23,059 nucleotides of DNA from Clostridiales bacterium UBA5446 (GCA_002427465.1 DIRC01000033.1:15127-38185), one strand, 5' to 3'; positions 7,586 to 15,447 are shown, counted from the first letter of the stretch. Numbers and translations: made by a program. Notes: generated by a model not told the origin, from the letters alone.

Positions 7586-8722
7586 ATGGATTTCTACGAA
7601 ATCGAGGGCAAAACTCAGTATAAGCGTTTTGGCATCCCAACGGACGTGGGTGCGCTGTATACCGATGACATGGATCTGGCCGCCGTGGAATACCCCTGCG
7701 TCGTGAAAGCTCAGGTTCTTGCGGGGCACCGAGGGCAGGCCGGGGGCGTAAAAATCGCACGTACGCCCGAACAACTGGCGGATTACGCCCGGACAATCTC
7801 CGGCCTTGTTATCAGCGGCAGGCCCGTTCAGGCCATACTGATCGCGCCCATGGTTCACATCACCCGAGAATTTTATATGGGCATAACCCTGGACAGGGTA
7901 GCTAGGCAGGCCGTCATGCTTTTCACCGCCTTCGGCGGCATGGACATCGAGGAGCTGGCGGCAACAAGCCCGGAAAAGCTGATCCGGCTGGATTGTACCA
8001 GCGGCTTCGATGCGGCGGCGTTCGCCCGGGCCGCCTCCGTATTTGGTCTGGACGACGCCATCATGTCTCAGCTTTTGGACATTGGCTCGAAACTGACGAC
8101 CATGTACTTTGAGCTGGACGCCACCACAGCTGAAATTAATCCCCTTGTCGTGAACGAAAAGGGCATATTGACCGCCATCGACTCCAAGCTGGTGATAGAC
8201 GACAACGCCCTTTACCGTCAGGGGGACTACACGCTTATCCCCCGAAAGGCCATAAAAAGCGAGGATATCTCCGCCCGGGAGGCGGAATCCGCCGGGCTGT
8301 CCTATGTGGAACTGGACCCCGACGGCGACGTGGGCCTCATGGCAGGCGGCGCCGGACTGGGCATGCTCACAGTGGATACCATTGGCTACTATGGCGGAAA
8401 GCCCCACAATTTTCTTGACCTGGGCGGCGGCGTTACCGCGGAAAAGACCTACGCCGCAATGGAGCTTCTGCTGAAGAACCCCAGTATCAAATCTATTCTC
8501 GTGAATATTTTCGGCGGCATTAATAATTGTGACATCATGTCCCAGGGAATCGTCGCCGCCATGCGCGACTTCGGCTGCGGCAAGCGCGTTGTGGTAAAAA
8601 GCCGCGGACACGGTCAGGAAGAGGGCTGGAAGCGTTTTGAACAGGCCGGCTGCCTTCAGGTAAAATACGGTTCCACCGATGACGCGGTAAAGCTGCTGCT
8701 GGGTAAGGAAGGTGCAAAATGA
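7586..8722 (+). CDS. Succinyl-CoA synthetase-like acyl-CoA ligase, beta subunit
   Basis: A 378-residue homologue of SucC, the ATP-grasp subunit of nucleotide-forming acyl-CoA synthetases (acyl-CoA + NDP + Pi to acid + CoA + NTP). Seen: KAQVLAGHRGQAGGVK near residue 41, AEINPLV at 182-188, NFLDLGGGVT near 275 and VNIFGGINNCD near 306. Two places differ from what I remember of E. coli SucC: the conserved VNGAGLA loop reads MAGGAGLG (Asn to Gly254), and the VVVRLEGNN loop reads VVVKSRGHG (around 335-342). Both lie in the C-terminal domain that meets the alpha subunit and holds the acid. The substrate may therefore not be succinate; the pairing with KOR suggests the acyl-CoA made by that enzyme. 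It overlaps the alpha gene by four bases. The ribosome binding site is weak, so it probably depends on coupling. Confidence 0.85.
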   Translation: MDFYEIEGKTQYKRFGIPTDVGALYTDDMDLAAVEYPCVVKAQVLAGHRGQAGGVKIARTPEQLADYARTISGLVISGRPVQAILIAPMVHITREFYMGITLDRVARQAVMLFTAFGGMDIEELAATSPEKLIRLDCTSGFDAAAFARAASVFGLDDAIMSQLLDIGSKLTTMYFELDATTAEINPLVVNEKGILTAIDSKLVIDDNALYRQGDYTLIPRKAIKSEDISAREAESAGLSYVELDPDGDVGLMAGGAGLGMLTVDTIGYYGGKPHNFLDLGGGVTAEKTYAAMELLLKNPSIKSILVNIFGGINNCDIMSQGIVAAMRDFGCGKRVVVKSRGHGQEEGWKRFEQAGCLQVKYGSTDDAVKLLLGKEGAK

Positions 8723-9636
8723 GTATTCTGGCAGATGAAAATACCCGGATTCTTGTCCAGGGCATCACCGGCAAGCAGGGCCGCTTCCATACGGCAAAGC
8801 TTCTGGAGAGCGGCGCCAGTGTCGTGGCCGGGGTCAGCCCCGGCAAAAGCGGCGAGGGTGTGGAGGGCATTCCGGTATACGGCTCCTCGGCCGAAGCACT
8901 GGCGCGCAAGCCGGAGATTAACGCCAGCCTGATTCTGGTCCCGCCGAAATTTGTGCTGTCCTCAGGGATGGAGGCTGTGGAGGCCCGCATCCCCCTGGTG
9001 GTCATCATCACAGAATTCACCCCCGTGAAGGATGTGCTGCATATCGTGACCGCCGCCAAAAAAGCCGGAGTCCAGGTTGTCGGCCCAAACACCATCGGCG
9101 TCATCTCACCCGGCAAATCCAAAGTAGGCGTGATGCCGTCCTTTATTTACAAGCCGGGACGCATCGGCATCATTTCCCGCAGCGGAACCCTGACCCACGA
9201 AATCTCCTCCAATCTGAGCTACCGGGGCTATGGCCAGTCCACATGCGTCGGCATAGGCGGCGACCCGATCATCGGCATGAACCACGCAGAGGCCCTTGAG
9301 CGCTTCTCCGGCGACGATGACACGGATATGGTGATCCTCATCGGGGAAATTGGCGGCTCCAGCGAGGAAATGGCGGCCGAGTACATCCGCCGAACCCGAT
9401 TCAGTAAGCCGGTGGCGGCGATCATTGCCGGCTCCAGCGCGCCTCCGGGAAAGACGATGGGCCACGCGGGCGCTATCGTTTCCGGAAACAGCGGCACGGC
9501 AAAGTCAAAAATAGACGCCCTGAAATCCGCCGGTGTGTTCGTGGGCGAGACCATGGATCAGGTCATAGATTTTGTGAAGGCCTGCGACAAAAAGCTGGGC
9601 GGCAGGCTTATGACGGCAGAACCGGTATCCGACTGA
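8719..9636 (+). CDS. Succinyl-CoA synthetase-like acyl-CoA ligase, alpha subunit
   Basis: A 305-residue homologue of SucD, with the CoA-binding Rossmann segment GITGKQGRFHT near residue 15, SRSGTLTHE near 153, QSTCVGIGGDPI near 173, and GHAGAIVSG at 248-256 containing the histidine (249) that is phosphorylated in this family. It is slightly longer than E. coli SucD, with a short C-terminal tail. The near-invariant GPNCPG of succinyl-CoA synthetases reads GPNTIG at 122-127, and the ITEGIP segment reads ITEFTP near 97-102; both loops lie close to the active site in known structures. With the beta-subunit changes this suggests a different acid. ATGA overlap with the beta gene implies a fixed one-to-one complex. 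It sits between KOR and a hydroxyacid dehydrogenase. Confidence 0.87.
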   Translation: MSILADENTRILVQGITGKQGRFHTAKLLESGASVVAGVSPGKSGEGVEGIPVYGSSAEALARKPEINASLILVPPKFVLSSGMEAVEARIPLVVIITEFTPVKDVLHIVTAAKKAGVQVVGPNTIGVISPGKSKVGVMPSFIYKPGRIGIISRSGTLTHEISSNLSYRGYGQSTCVGIGGDPIIGMNHAEALERFSGDDDTDMVILIGEIGGSSEEMAAEYIRRTRFSKPVAAIIAGSSAPPGKTMGHAGAIVSGNSGTAKSKIDALKSAGVFVGETMDQVIDFVKACDKKLGGRLMTAEPVSD

Positions 9637-9668
9637 CGGAAGATAAAAAAACGGAAGGAGAGAATGAA

Positions 9669-10637
9669 ATGAACGACAGAAAAAAAATCCTGTACTGCGA
9701 GACTGTGCCTGAAGGCTTTCAGCAGCTTGTTGCAGATTTGTGCCCTTCAGAATTTGACCTTCGTTTCCTGTTTCCAAAAGGTGATTTTCCCAAGGGGGAA
9801 ATTGAGGATGCAGATTATATCCTGTCCTCCATCTATAAAATCGACAAAGCGGTAATCGACCGGGCGAAAAATGTGAAGCTGATCCACTGTCCGGCCACCG
9901 GCATAAACCACATCGATCTCCAGTACGCCAGGGAGAAGGGCATCTATGTCTGCAACTCCGCCGGCCTGAACGCTTCCACCACGGCAGAAATGACCATCGC
10001 CCTTATCCTGTGCTGCCTGCGCAGGATCTGCCTGGTTGACGGCCGCGTCAAAAAGGGCGAGTGGCATTCCTGGACCTGGCGGCACGACAGCTATGAGCTG
10101 CTGGGCAAGACCGTTGGCATCATCGGCGGCGGCGCCGTGGGCCGCGAGGTCATGCAGCGGCTGAAAGGCTGGGGCGTAAAAATTGTATACAGCGACCCCT
10201 ATCGTATGCCCGAGGAGCTGGAAAAAGCTCTGGACGCCGCCTATGTGGATCAGGACACTCTTCTGAGGCAGTCGGATATCGTTTGCCTGCACTGCCCCCT
10301 TCTGCCCAGCACCCGGGGCATGATCGGCAGGGAACAGTTCAAAATAATGAAAAAGAATGCCATCATTGTCAACGAAGCACGTGGCGCCGTTATTGACAAT
10401 GATGCGCTGACGGAGGCTCTCCAAAACGATGAAATCTGGGGCGCCGCAATTGATTGCTGGGAGCATGAGCCCCTGGACCCCAGCGACCCCCTGGTCAGAA
10501 TGGACAAAGTTATCACCACCTCCCATCTGGGCGCGGTGGCCCGCGAATGCGCGGAGAGGTGCTTTGCGCTGGCTTTTGAAAATATTAGAGCAATGGAAAC
10601 GGGCGGGAAGCCCCGGAACATTGTCAATGGCCTATAA
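9669..10637 (+). CDS. D-isomer-specific 2-hydroxyacid dehydrogenase (NAD-dependent)
   Basis: A 322-residue cytosolic dehydrogenase of the D-lactate/phosphoglycerate dehydrogenase family, interconverting a 2-hydroxyacid and a 2-oxoacid. The nucleotide motif GGGAVG is at 153-158, and the aspartate at 176 (VYSD) at the end of the second strand favours NAD over NADP. Catalytic residues are in place: Arg238 in NEARGAVID, Glu267 in CWEHEP and His286 in TTSHLGA. AAGGAG lies eight bases before the ATG. The substrate is unknown. Directly after an oxoacid oxidoreductase and an acyl-CoA ligase, it most likely makes the oxoacid for KOR from an imported hydroxyacid. The reverse, reductive use is possible. 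Confidence 0.87.
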   Translation: MNDRKKILYCETVPEGFQQLVADLCPSEFDLRFLFPKGDFPKGEIEDADYILSSIYKIDKAVIDRAKNVKLIHCPATGINHIDLQYAREKGIYVCNSAGLNASTTAEMTIALILCCLRRICLVDGRVKKGEWHSWTWRHDSYELLGKTVGIIGGGAVGREVMQRLKGWGVKIVYSDPYRMPEELEKALDAAYVDQDTLLRQSDIVCLHCPLLPSTRGMIGREQFKIMKKNAIIVNEARGAVIDNDALTEALQNDEIWGAAIDCWEHEPLDPSDPLVRMDKVITTSHLGAVARECAERCFALAFENIRAMETGGKPRNIVNGL

Positions 10638-10715
10638 AAACACGGCGGGAAAAGGCGGCCCCGTCCCAACTGCATCTGCGGCTATCCCCCCGCCCGGAAT
10701 GGTGGTGCAGACGGC

Positions 10716-12137
10716 ATGAAAAAACTGACCAGGCTGATTAACCTCATTCTCGGCCCCGCGCTGTTTGCGGCGGTATCCCTGCTGCTTCCGAAGCAGATTT
10801 TCACTACTCCGGAAGCCCGCATAGCCGTCGCGAGCATCACATGGATCGGATACTGGTGGATAACCCTGCCGGTGGACTTTGCCGTAACCGCATTGCTGCC
10901 CCTGGCCATAAACGCCTTTTTCCTGGTGGCGGACATGGGCTCGGTGCTTTCCCAATACGCAAGCGAAACCATTGTATTGCTTTTCGGCGCGTCTGTCCTT
11001 TCCGTTTCATGGGAGGAAACCGGGCTGGATAAGCGGATCGCCCTGACGTTTCTGAATCTTGTAGGCAATCGCCTGCCGGCCCAGCTTGTCTTTTGGTTCC
11101 TGCTTTCCACCTTCATGTCCAGCATACTGCCTAATGCCGTGGTCGTTGCAATTCTGATCCCGATCGCGGTGTCCATGCTCCGCTATGCCGGGGAGGGCGA
11201 TATTCCGAACAGCAGCGTCGGCTCGCTGGTTCTCATTATCATCGCATGGGGCGCTGGCCTGGGCGGACTGGCGACCCCCCTTGGCGGCGCAATGAACCTT
11301 GTAGTGGTCTCCTATCTGGAACAGGTCACCGGCGCCGAGTACATTTACATCAATTGGGTAATCCGCTTTCTGCCGATCATGGCGGTGCTGATCCTCACCA
11401 ATCTGATCTATATTCTGCTGATTATGCCCAAGCAGCGTACGCTGTCCGGCTCCGGTGAGTTTGCGGCGCAAATGAAGGCCGGGATGCTTAAAATGAATCG
11501 CGATGAGATTATCTGCCTGGCCCTGTTCTGCATTGCCACCGTCGCCGCCTTCACCCGTCAGCTTTACGCGCCCCATCTTCCCGGGCTCAAGCCCGCATAC
11601 GTCTATATCGTCTGCGCCATCCTCAGCTTCCTGATCAAAAAGTCGGACGGCACGCAGGTTATGCGCTGGTCCCGGGTTCAGGGCAAGATCTCCTGGGAAC
11701 TGCTTCTGCTGTTTGCCGGTGGCCTGGCTGTTGGGAAAATGCTCACGGGAAGCGGCGCTGACTCCATGCTGGCTGCGGCCATTCAGAACAGCGGCATAAA
11801 CAATACTTTTCTCCTGGTCTTTGTCATTGTGGCATTCACCCTGGTCCTCTCCGATGTTACCAGCAATACGGCCACCGCCGCGATCTCCATGCCGATTGTC
11901 CTGAGTATGACCAAGGCGCTGAACCTGAATCCGATTCCTTATATCTACGTGGCAACCATAGGCGTGAACCTTTCATACAGCCTGCCCACATCGATCCGAG
12001 CCGTGCCGATCGGTTACGGCGTGCCTCCAAAACTGATGCTGAAGCGCGGCGCCATCCTCTCAGTTTTCGTCATTATATTGATGACGGCGCTGGGGTATCT
12101 GCTGATCGAGTATTGGCCGGCTTTCAGCACGGCTTAA
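10716..12137 (+). CDS. DASS/SLC13 family anion transporter, second type
   Basis: A 473-residue polytopic membrane protein with about a dozen hydrophobic segments. The second SNT motif is classic (SDVTSNTATAAISMPIV near residue 390), but the first is altered to SSILPNAVVVAILIP near 130, and the loop after the second hairpin reads SLPTSIRAVPIGYG, where many relatives have TPPN; the arginine there is unusual. It therefore belongs to the DASS family but may carry a different anion from the CitT-like gene upstream. It ends the plus-strand operon, 78 bases after the dehydrogenase. The ribosome binding site before the ATG is weak (GGTGG only). I see no clear terminator after it. Confidence 0.82.
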   Translation: MKKLTRLINLILGPALFAAVSLLLPKQIFTTPEARIAVASITWIGYWWITLPVDFAVTALLPLAINAFFLVADMGSVLSQYASETIVLLFGASVLSVSWEETGLDKRIALTFLNLVGNRLPAQLVFWFLLSTFMSSILPNAVVVAILIPIAVSMLRYAGEGDIPNSSVGSLVLIIIAWGAGLGGLATPLGGAMNLVVVSYLEQVTGAEYIYINWVIRFLPIMAVLILTNLIYILLIMPKQRTLSGSGEFAAQMKAGMLKMNRDEIICLALFCIATVAAFTRQLYAPHLPGLKPAYVYIVCAILSFLIKKSDGTQVMRWSRVQGKISWELLLLFAGGLAVGKMLTGSGADSMLAAAIQNSGINNTFLLVFVIVAFTLVLSDVTSNTATAAISMPIVLSMTKALNLNPIPYIYVATIGVNLSYSLPTSIRAVPIGYGVPPKLMLKRGAILSVFVIILMTALGYLLIEYWPAFSTA

Positions 12138-12185
12138 TCCTTTCCCATACCCGTCTGTTAATTTATGCCGTCTCATGTCTTGCAT

Positions 12186-12381
12186 TTCTCCGCAAAGGCG
12201 CAGCACGGCCGAAACGGCCTCCGTGCTCTCCGCCACGCACACCGCCTCCGGCTTCACGGATACTCCGCCCGGCAGCCTATTATGTCCGTAGTCTCAGCTG
12301 ATCCTCTCACCGGTTAGAACGTTCGATTTGCCGATTGCCCGCCCCAGCGCGTCTATAATTTTTTTCGATTCCGTTATGCAT
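12186..12381 (-). pseudogene. Decayed N-terminus of a GlcD/LctD-type FAD-linked oxidase
   Basis: Downstream of etfA on the same strand, GGAGG (12391-12395) and an ATG (12379-12381) are well placed, 17 bases after the etfA stop. The frame breaks at a run of seven T on the plus strand (12359-12365). Removing one base restores IIDALGRAIGKSNVLTGERI, then an in-frame TGA (12294-12296), then DYGHN and VSVKPEAVCVAESTEAVSAV ending RLCGE. This matches the opening of GlcD-type flavoprotein oxidases (the SxDYGHD and PEAVVxPxSTEEV motifs) as I remember them. The FAD-binding PRGAGTG part and everything after it, about 400 residues, are missing. etfB-etfA-glcD is the order of electron-bifurcating lactate dehydrogenase (LctBCD), so this is probably a lost hydroxyacid dehydrogenase. 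Confidence 0.75.
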
Positions 12382-12398
12382 TAAATCGTTCCTCCGAA

Positions 12399-13400
12399 TT
12401 ATGCCCTTGCCTTCTTGACTTCCTCAATAAATGCCGGGACAACCTTAAACATGTCGCCCACGACTCCGTAGTCGGCAATTTCAAATATCGGAGCGTTGGC
12501 ATCCCTGTTGATGGCTACAATGACATCTGAATCGCTCATGCCGCAGACATGCTGCAAGGCACCGGAGATGCCGCAGGCGATATACAGCTTCGGCGCAACG
12601 CTTTTGCCCGTCTGGCCAATCAGGCTGCTGCTGGGAATCCACCCTTCATCAGTCGCGGCACGCGATGCGGCAACCACGCCCCCAAGAACGTCCGCCAGCT
12701 CCCGAAGGAGAACGAAGCCTCCCTCTCCGCCTGTACCGCGGCCGCCTGAGACAATAATTTCCGCATCCTCCAGGTTGGCCCTGGCCGATTTATTATTGAT
12801 GACCTCCAGAATAACCGTGCGAATTGAATCTGCCTGAACATGGTACTTCTCACGAATGCGCTCGGCGGCTCGATTCTCTGAGGGGGCGCTTTTTTTGAAG
12901 GTATTGAGGCGAACGGAGGCTATCTGCGGCCTGCTGCCCGGGCATATGCACGAAACGATCATAGAACCGCTGGAAATCGGGCGCATACAAACGAGGTTCC
13001 CCGTCTCCTCCTCGACCTCAAAACCGATGCAATCGGCGACTATTCCCGTGTCAAACCGGCTGGCAATTCGCGGCGCGAGATCACGCCCGTTCGCCGTTGC
13101 TCCGATTAAAATGGTTTCGGGACGGTACTTCTCTACAAGATAACCCAAAGCGCCGCTGTAGGCGTCCGTTGTATACCGGGCGTATTCCTCGCCGCCGATG
13201 GTTATAATCTTATCCGCACCGCACTCCGCGCAGGCCTTTTCGGCAGCTTCATTATTGCCTCCAATAATAACAGCTGTAAGCGCGCCGCCCTGCTTGCCGG
13301 CCAGTTCTTTCCCGGGATTCAGCAGATCGAGTCCCGAAACAGGAGAACCGTCCTCTCCGGTCTCAACAAAAACCCATAAATCCTTGGACTTTGCATACAT
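12399..13400 (-). CDS. etfA: Electron transfer flavoprotein, alpha subunit
   Basis: A 333-residue EtfA that carries electrons between flavin dehydrogenases and NAD, ferredoxin or quinone acceptors as a heterodimer with EtfB. The C-terminal FAD domain is complete: SGGRGTGGEGGF at 218-229, ELADVLGG near 234, ASRAATDEGW near 245, IGQTGKSVAPKLYIACGISGA as a continuous block from 261, and APIFEIADYGVVGD near 303. There is no N-terminal ferredoxin domain of the kind seen in some bifurcating EtfA proteins. GGAGGG lies just before the ATG, within the 16-base gap after etfB. Likely partners are the acyl-CoA dehydrogenase at 20903-22048 and, in the past, the flavin oxidase whose remnant follows. Confidence 0.93.
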   Translation of the reverse strand: MYAKSKDLWVFVETGEDGSPVSGLDLLNPGKELAGKQGGALTAVIIGGNNEAAEKACAECGADKIITIGGEEYARYTTDAYSGALGYLVEKYRPETILIGATANGRDLAPRIASRFDTGIVADCIGFEVEEETGNLVCMRPISSGSMIVSCICPGSRPQIASVRLNTFKKSAPSENRAAERIREKYHVQADSIRTVILEVINNKSARANLEDAEIIVSGGRGTGGEGGFVLLRELADVLGGVVAASRAATDEGWIPSSSLIGQTGKSVAPKLYIACGISGALQHVCGMSDSDVIVAINRDANAPIFEIADYGVVGDMFKVVPAFIEEVKKARA

Positions 13401-13416
13401 ATCTCTTCCCTCCGTC

Positions 13417-14226
13417 TCAAATGATATTTGCGCGGCTGAGTTTTTTGAAAAGCTCAGCCGCGGATTCTTCCGGAGTCTCCTCGTTGATCATTAGAGCTCC
13501 GCTCTTTTTTTCCGGGACAAGAGTATGCTTTATTTTGACTTTTGATCCGGCCGGACCGACCCTGTTCTTGTCGATAGAGGGGATATCGTTGGCAGAAAGG
13601 ACAGGGATAACCGCCTTGTTGGCCGCCAACTTCCTTTTTATGGTCGAAAAGCGCGGCTCCCATTCCGGCTTTGCAAATGTCAATATGCAGGGCACGCTGA
13701 CCGAAACACGTTCGATGCCGCCTTTGACTTCCTTTTCTGCGATCATACGGCCGTCGGCAGCGGAGACGCCGACGCAGCAGGTAACCTGCGGATAACCGAG
13801 CTTTTCAGCGACTCCGGGACCAACCTGTGCGGTTTCCCCATCGATGGCCTGCTTCCCGAAAAAAATTGCGTCAATGCGCCCTTCGAGGTCTTCGATTTTT
13901 TTGATTGCCTCGGCGATAATATAGCTCGTCGCCATTGCGTCGGAGCCGGAAAAAGCCGGATCGGTGATAAGGTATGCCTTATCCGCCGACACGGAGAGGC
14001 TGTGTTTGACAACATCTCTGGCCTGTTCCGGGCCTACGGTCATAACAACGATCTGAACGGAGGAATCGGAATCCTTGATCCTGGCGGCAGCCTCGAGCGC
14101 ATAGCGGTCAAAGTCGCTCATGACGCATTGGACCCCGTCCCTGATAACGGTGTTGGTAGCCGGATCAATTTTAATCGTGTCATTCTCCGTGTCGGGAACT
14201 TGCTTGACACATACTAATATGTTCAT
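13417..14226 (-). CDS. etfB: Electron transfer flavoprotein, beta subunit
   Basis: A 269-residue EtfB starting MNILVCVKQVPDTE, with SDFDRYALEAAARI near residue 37, GKQAIDGETAQVGPGVAEKLG near 123 (the nucleotide-binding signature) and KPEWEPRFSTIKRKLAANK near 185 (the family's recognition-loop region). The length is usual. AGGAGG stands seven bases before the ATG. It is the first gene of a minus-strand operon with etfA and the oxidase remnant, transcribed divergently from lysR across an AT-rich control region, so LysR control is likely. In anaerobes such an Etf may bifurcate electrons from NADH to ferredoxin and an enoyl-CoA; the sequence alone does not settle whether this one does. Confidence 0.93.
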   Translation of the reverse strand: MNILVCVKQVPDTENDTIKIDPATNTVIRDGVQCVMSDFDRYALEAAARIKDSDSSVQIVVMTVGPEQARDVVKHSLSVSADKAYLITDPAFSGSDAMATSYIIAEAIKKIEDLEGRIDAIFFGKQAIDGETAQVGPGVAEKLGYPQVTCCVGVSAADGRMIAEKEVKGGIERVSVSVPCILTFAKPEWEPRFSTIKRKLAANKAVIPVLSANDIPSIDKNRVGPAGSKVKIKHTLVPEKKSGALMINEETPEESAAELFKKLSRANII

Positions 14227-14346
14227 TTTCTGGCCTCCTAATTTAAACTTGATTATTTATTTGAATTATGCTAATATGGAGGTAGTGTTTGTTAAATTTT
14301 TTTCTAATTTAAATCTCTATTGTCAGTAATTTTTTTATTAATAGAT

Positions 14347-14373
14347 GTAATTTGTGAAATATGCATAAATTAC
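14347..14373. promoter_or_regulatory. Operator-like dyad in the etfB-lysR intergenic region
   Basis: GTAATTT (14347-14353) and AAATTAC (14367-14373) form a perfect seven-base inverted repeat with a 13-base spacer that itself contains the palindrome ATGCAT. It lies just upstream of the lysR -35 box, as expected for a LysR-type autoregulatory site that also controls the divergent etfB. Confidence 0.45.
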
Positions 14374-14376
14374 TCT

Positions 14377-14405
14377 TTGCGACATATACAAATATACAAT
14401 ATAAA
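14377..14405 (+). promoter_or_regulatory. Sigma-A promoter for lysR
   Basis: TTGCGA (14377-14382), a 17-bp spacer and TATAAA (14400-14405) predict a transcript start near 14412, about 45 bases before the start codon. Confidence 0.55.
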
Positions 14406-14415
14406 TATACAATAT
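14390..14415. repeat. Tandem 13-bp repeat over the lysR promoter
   Basis: Two exact head-to-tail copies of AAATATACAATAT (14390-14402 and 14403-14415), preceded by a partial CATATAC copy, overlap the lysR -10 box and predicted start point. They may be simple AT-rich drift or a binding-site pair. Confidence 0.6.
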
Positions 14416-14455
14416 AAAATTTTATTCTGTTTTTTTGTAAGAAGGTGCGTTGATT

Positions 14456-15340
14456 GTGGATGTGCTGCAAATCAAATACTTCCTTTCTTTGGTAGAGAAT
14501 CGGAACTTCAGTGTAGCTGCCGAGGAATGCAACGTCGCACAGTCCACAATCTCAAAACAGATTGCCGCACTGGAAAATGAACTGGGAACGCTTCTGTTCA
14601 TCAGAAGCGGCCGCGAAATAAAGCTGTCTGAAACCGGACATGTATTTCTTGAGTATGCCGAGCAAATGATGGAAACGCATTATAACGCTGTTCAGGCCGT
14701 AAAATTCAAGAAAACTGAAATCAGCCAAAGCATTGTTGTGGGTACATATTGTCTCATGCAAAAATACAATATCGCCAGCGCCTTCGCCGCTTTTAATGAG
14801 AAAAGCGATGAGTGCAAAGTGATCATGCGCTATGCGCCGAGCTGGACGATACGTGATACGCTAGACAGCGGAGCGTGTGATTTTTGCATTATGTATGACG
14901 ACGGCATAAGCCGCGCCGATTTCGCCGTATATCCGCTGTTTGAAGACAGTCTGGCTCTGGTAGTATCTGATGAGCACGAACTGGCATCGGAGTCCGAAAT
15001 ATCCATATTCGATCTTGACAAAAAACCGATGGCCGCAATGGAAACAAAAACCCAGGTATACAAGATCATCGCCAAAGAGTGCAAAAAGTTTGGGATAAAT
15101 CCGGAGGTGACGGTCCAAAGCACCTTTCCGGAGCCGCTGCTTTCGATTATACAGACAGAAAACGTCGGATTGCTGTTCCCTTTTGAAGTCCTCCGCCGCG
15201 CCAACCTGAACGGCTATAAGATCATTCCCCTGACTGAAAAAATCAGGATACCAATTGTGACTGTCTTCAGCAAAAGCAAAAAAAGCAAGCTTCTGCGGCA
15301 CGAAAAGATGCTGATTAACTTTCTGAAAGAATACAGTTAA
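14456..15340 (+). CDS. LysR-type transcriptional regulator
   Basis: A 294-residue regulator with the usual LysR plan. The N-terminal winged helix-turn-helix spans roughly residues 1-60 (FSVAAEECNVAQSTISKQIA, then LENELGTLLFIRSGR and LSETGHVFLEYA). A linker helix and a two-lobed effector domain of about 200 residues follow. I prefer the GTG at 14456 (reading MDVLQIKYF, a typical LysR start) because AAGG is ten bases upstream; a TTG at 14450 is only four bases from it. It is divergent from etfBA and convergent with the flavoprotein operon, so it probably senses an acid or acyl-CoA of these pathways. The T-N11-A dyad at 3083-3105 could be a further target. Confidence 0.93.
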   Translation: MDVLQIKYFLSLVENRNFSVAAEECNVAQSTISKQIAALENELGTLLFIRSGREIKLSETGHVFLEYAEQMMETHYNAVQAVKFKKTEISQSIVVGTYCLMQKYNIASAFAAFNEKSDECKVIMRYAPSWTIRDTLDSGACDFCIMYDDGISRADFAVYPLFEDSLALVVSDEHELASESEISIFDLDKKPMAAMETKTQVYKIIAKECKKFGINPEVTVQSTFPEPLLSIIQTENVGLLFPFEVLRRANLNGYKIIPLTEKIRIPIVTVFSKSKKSKLLRHEKMLINFLKEYS

Positions 15341-15384
15341 TTTCGTTTTCAGTCAGGTTCCATTCAGTTAATATATCGCTTATT

Positions 15385-15422
15385 AAAAACGTGTAGGCTG
15401 TTAAAACAGCCAACACGTTTTT
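15385..15422. terminator. Bidirectional intrinsic terminator
   Basis: A long stem formed by AAAAACGTGT-A-GGCTGT (15385-15401) and ACAGCC-A-ACACGTTTTT (15406-15422), with one A/A mismatch and a TAAA loop. It serves lysR on the plus strand and the flavoprotein operon on the minus strand. Confidence 0.9.
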
Positions 15423-15427
15423 AAATT

Positions 15428-15447
15428 GCCAAGACATGCCAAGACAT
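15428..15447. repeat. Tandem 10-bp repeat
   Basis: GCCAAGACAT occurs twice head to tail just beyond the terminator. No function is evident. Confidence 0.5.

Noticed and set aside
7295..8611. Minus-strand open frame of 438 codons opposite korC and the synthetase beta gene
   Set aside because: Same reason: compositional shadow of conserved plus-strand genes.
12201..12230. GC-rich inverted repeat (AGCAC-GGCCG / CGGCC-GTGCT) as a terminator after the second transporter
   Set aside because: No T-run on either strand, and the bases belong to the GlcD-like coding remnant, so the symmetry is probably incidental.
12294..12296. TGA in the GlcD-like remnant read as selenocysteine or as a sequencing slip
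   Set aside because: The frame is also broken by the seven-base homopolymer and truncated by several hundred residues, so a recoded or intact gene is not credible.
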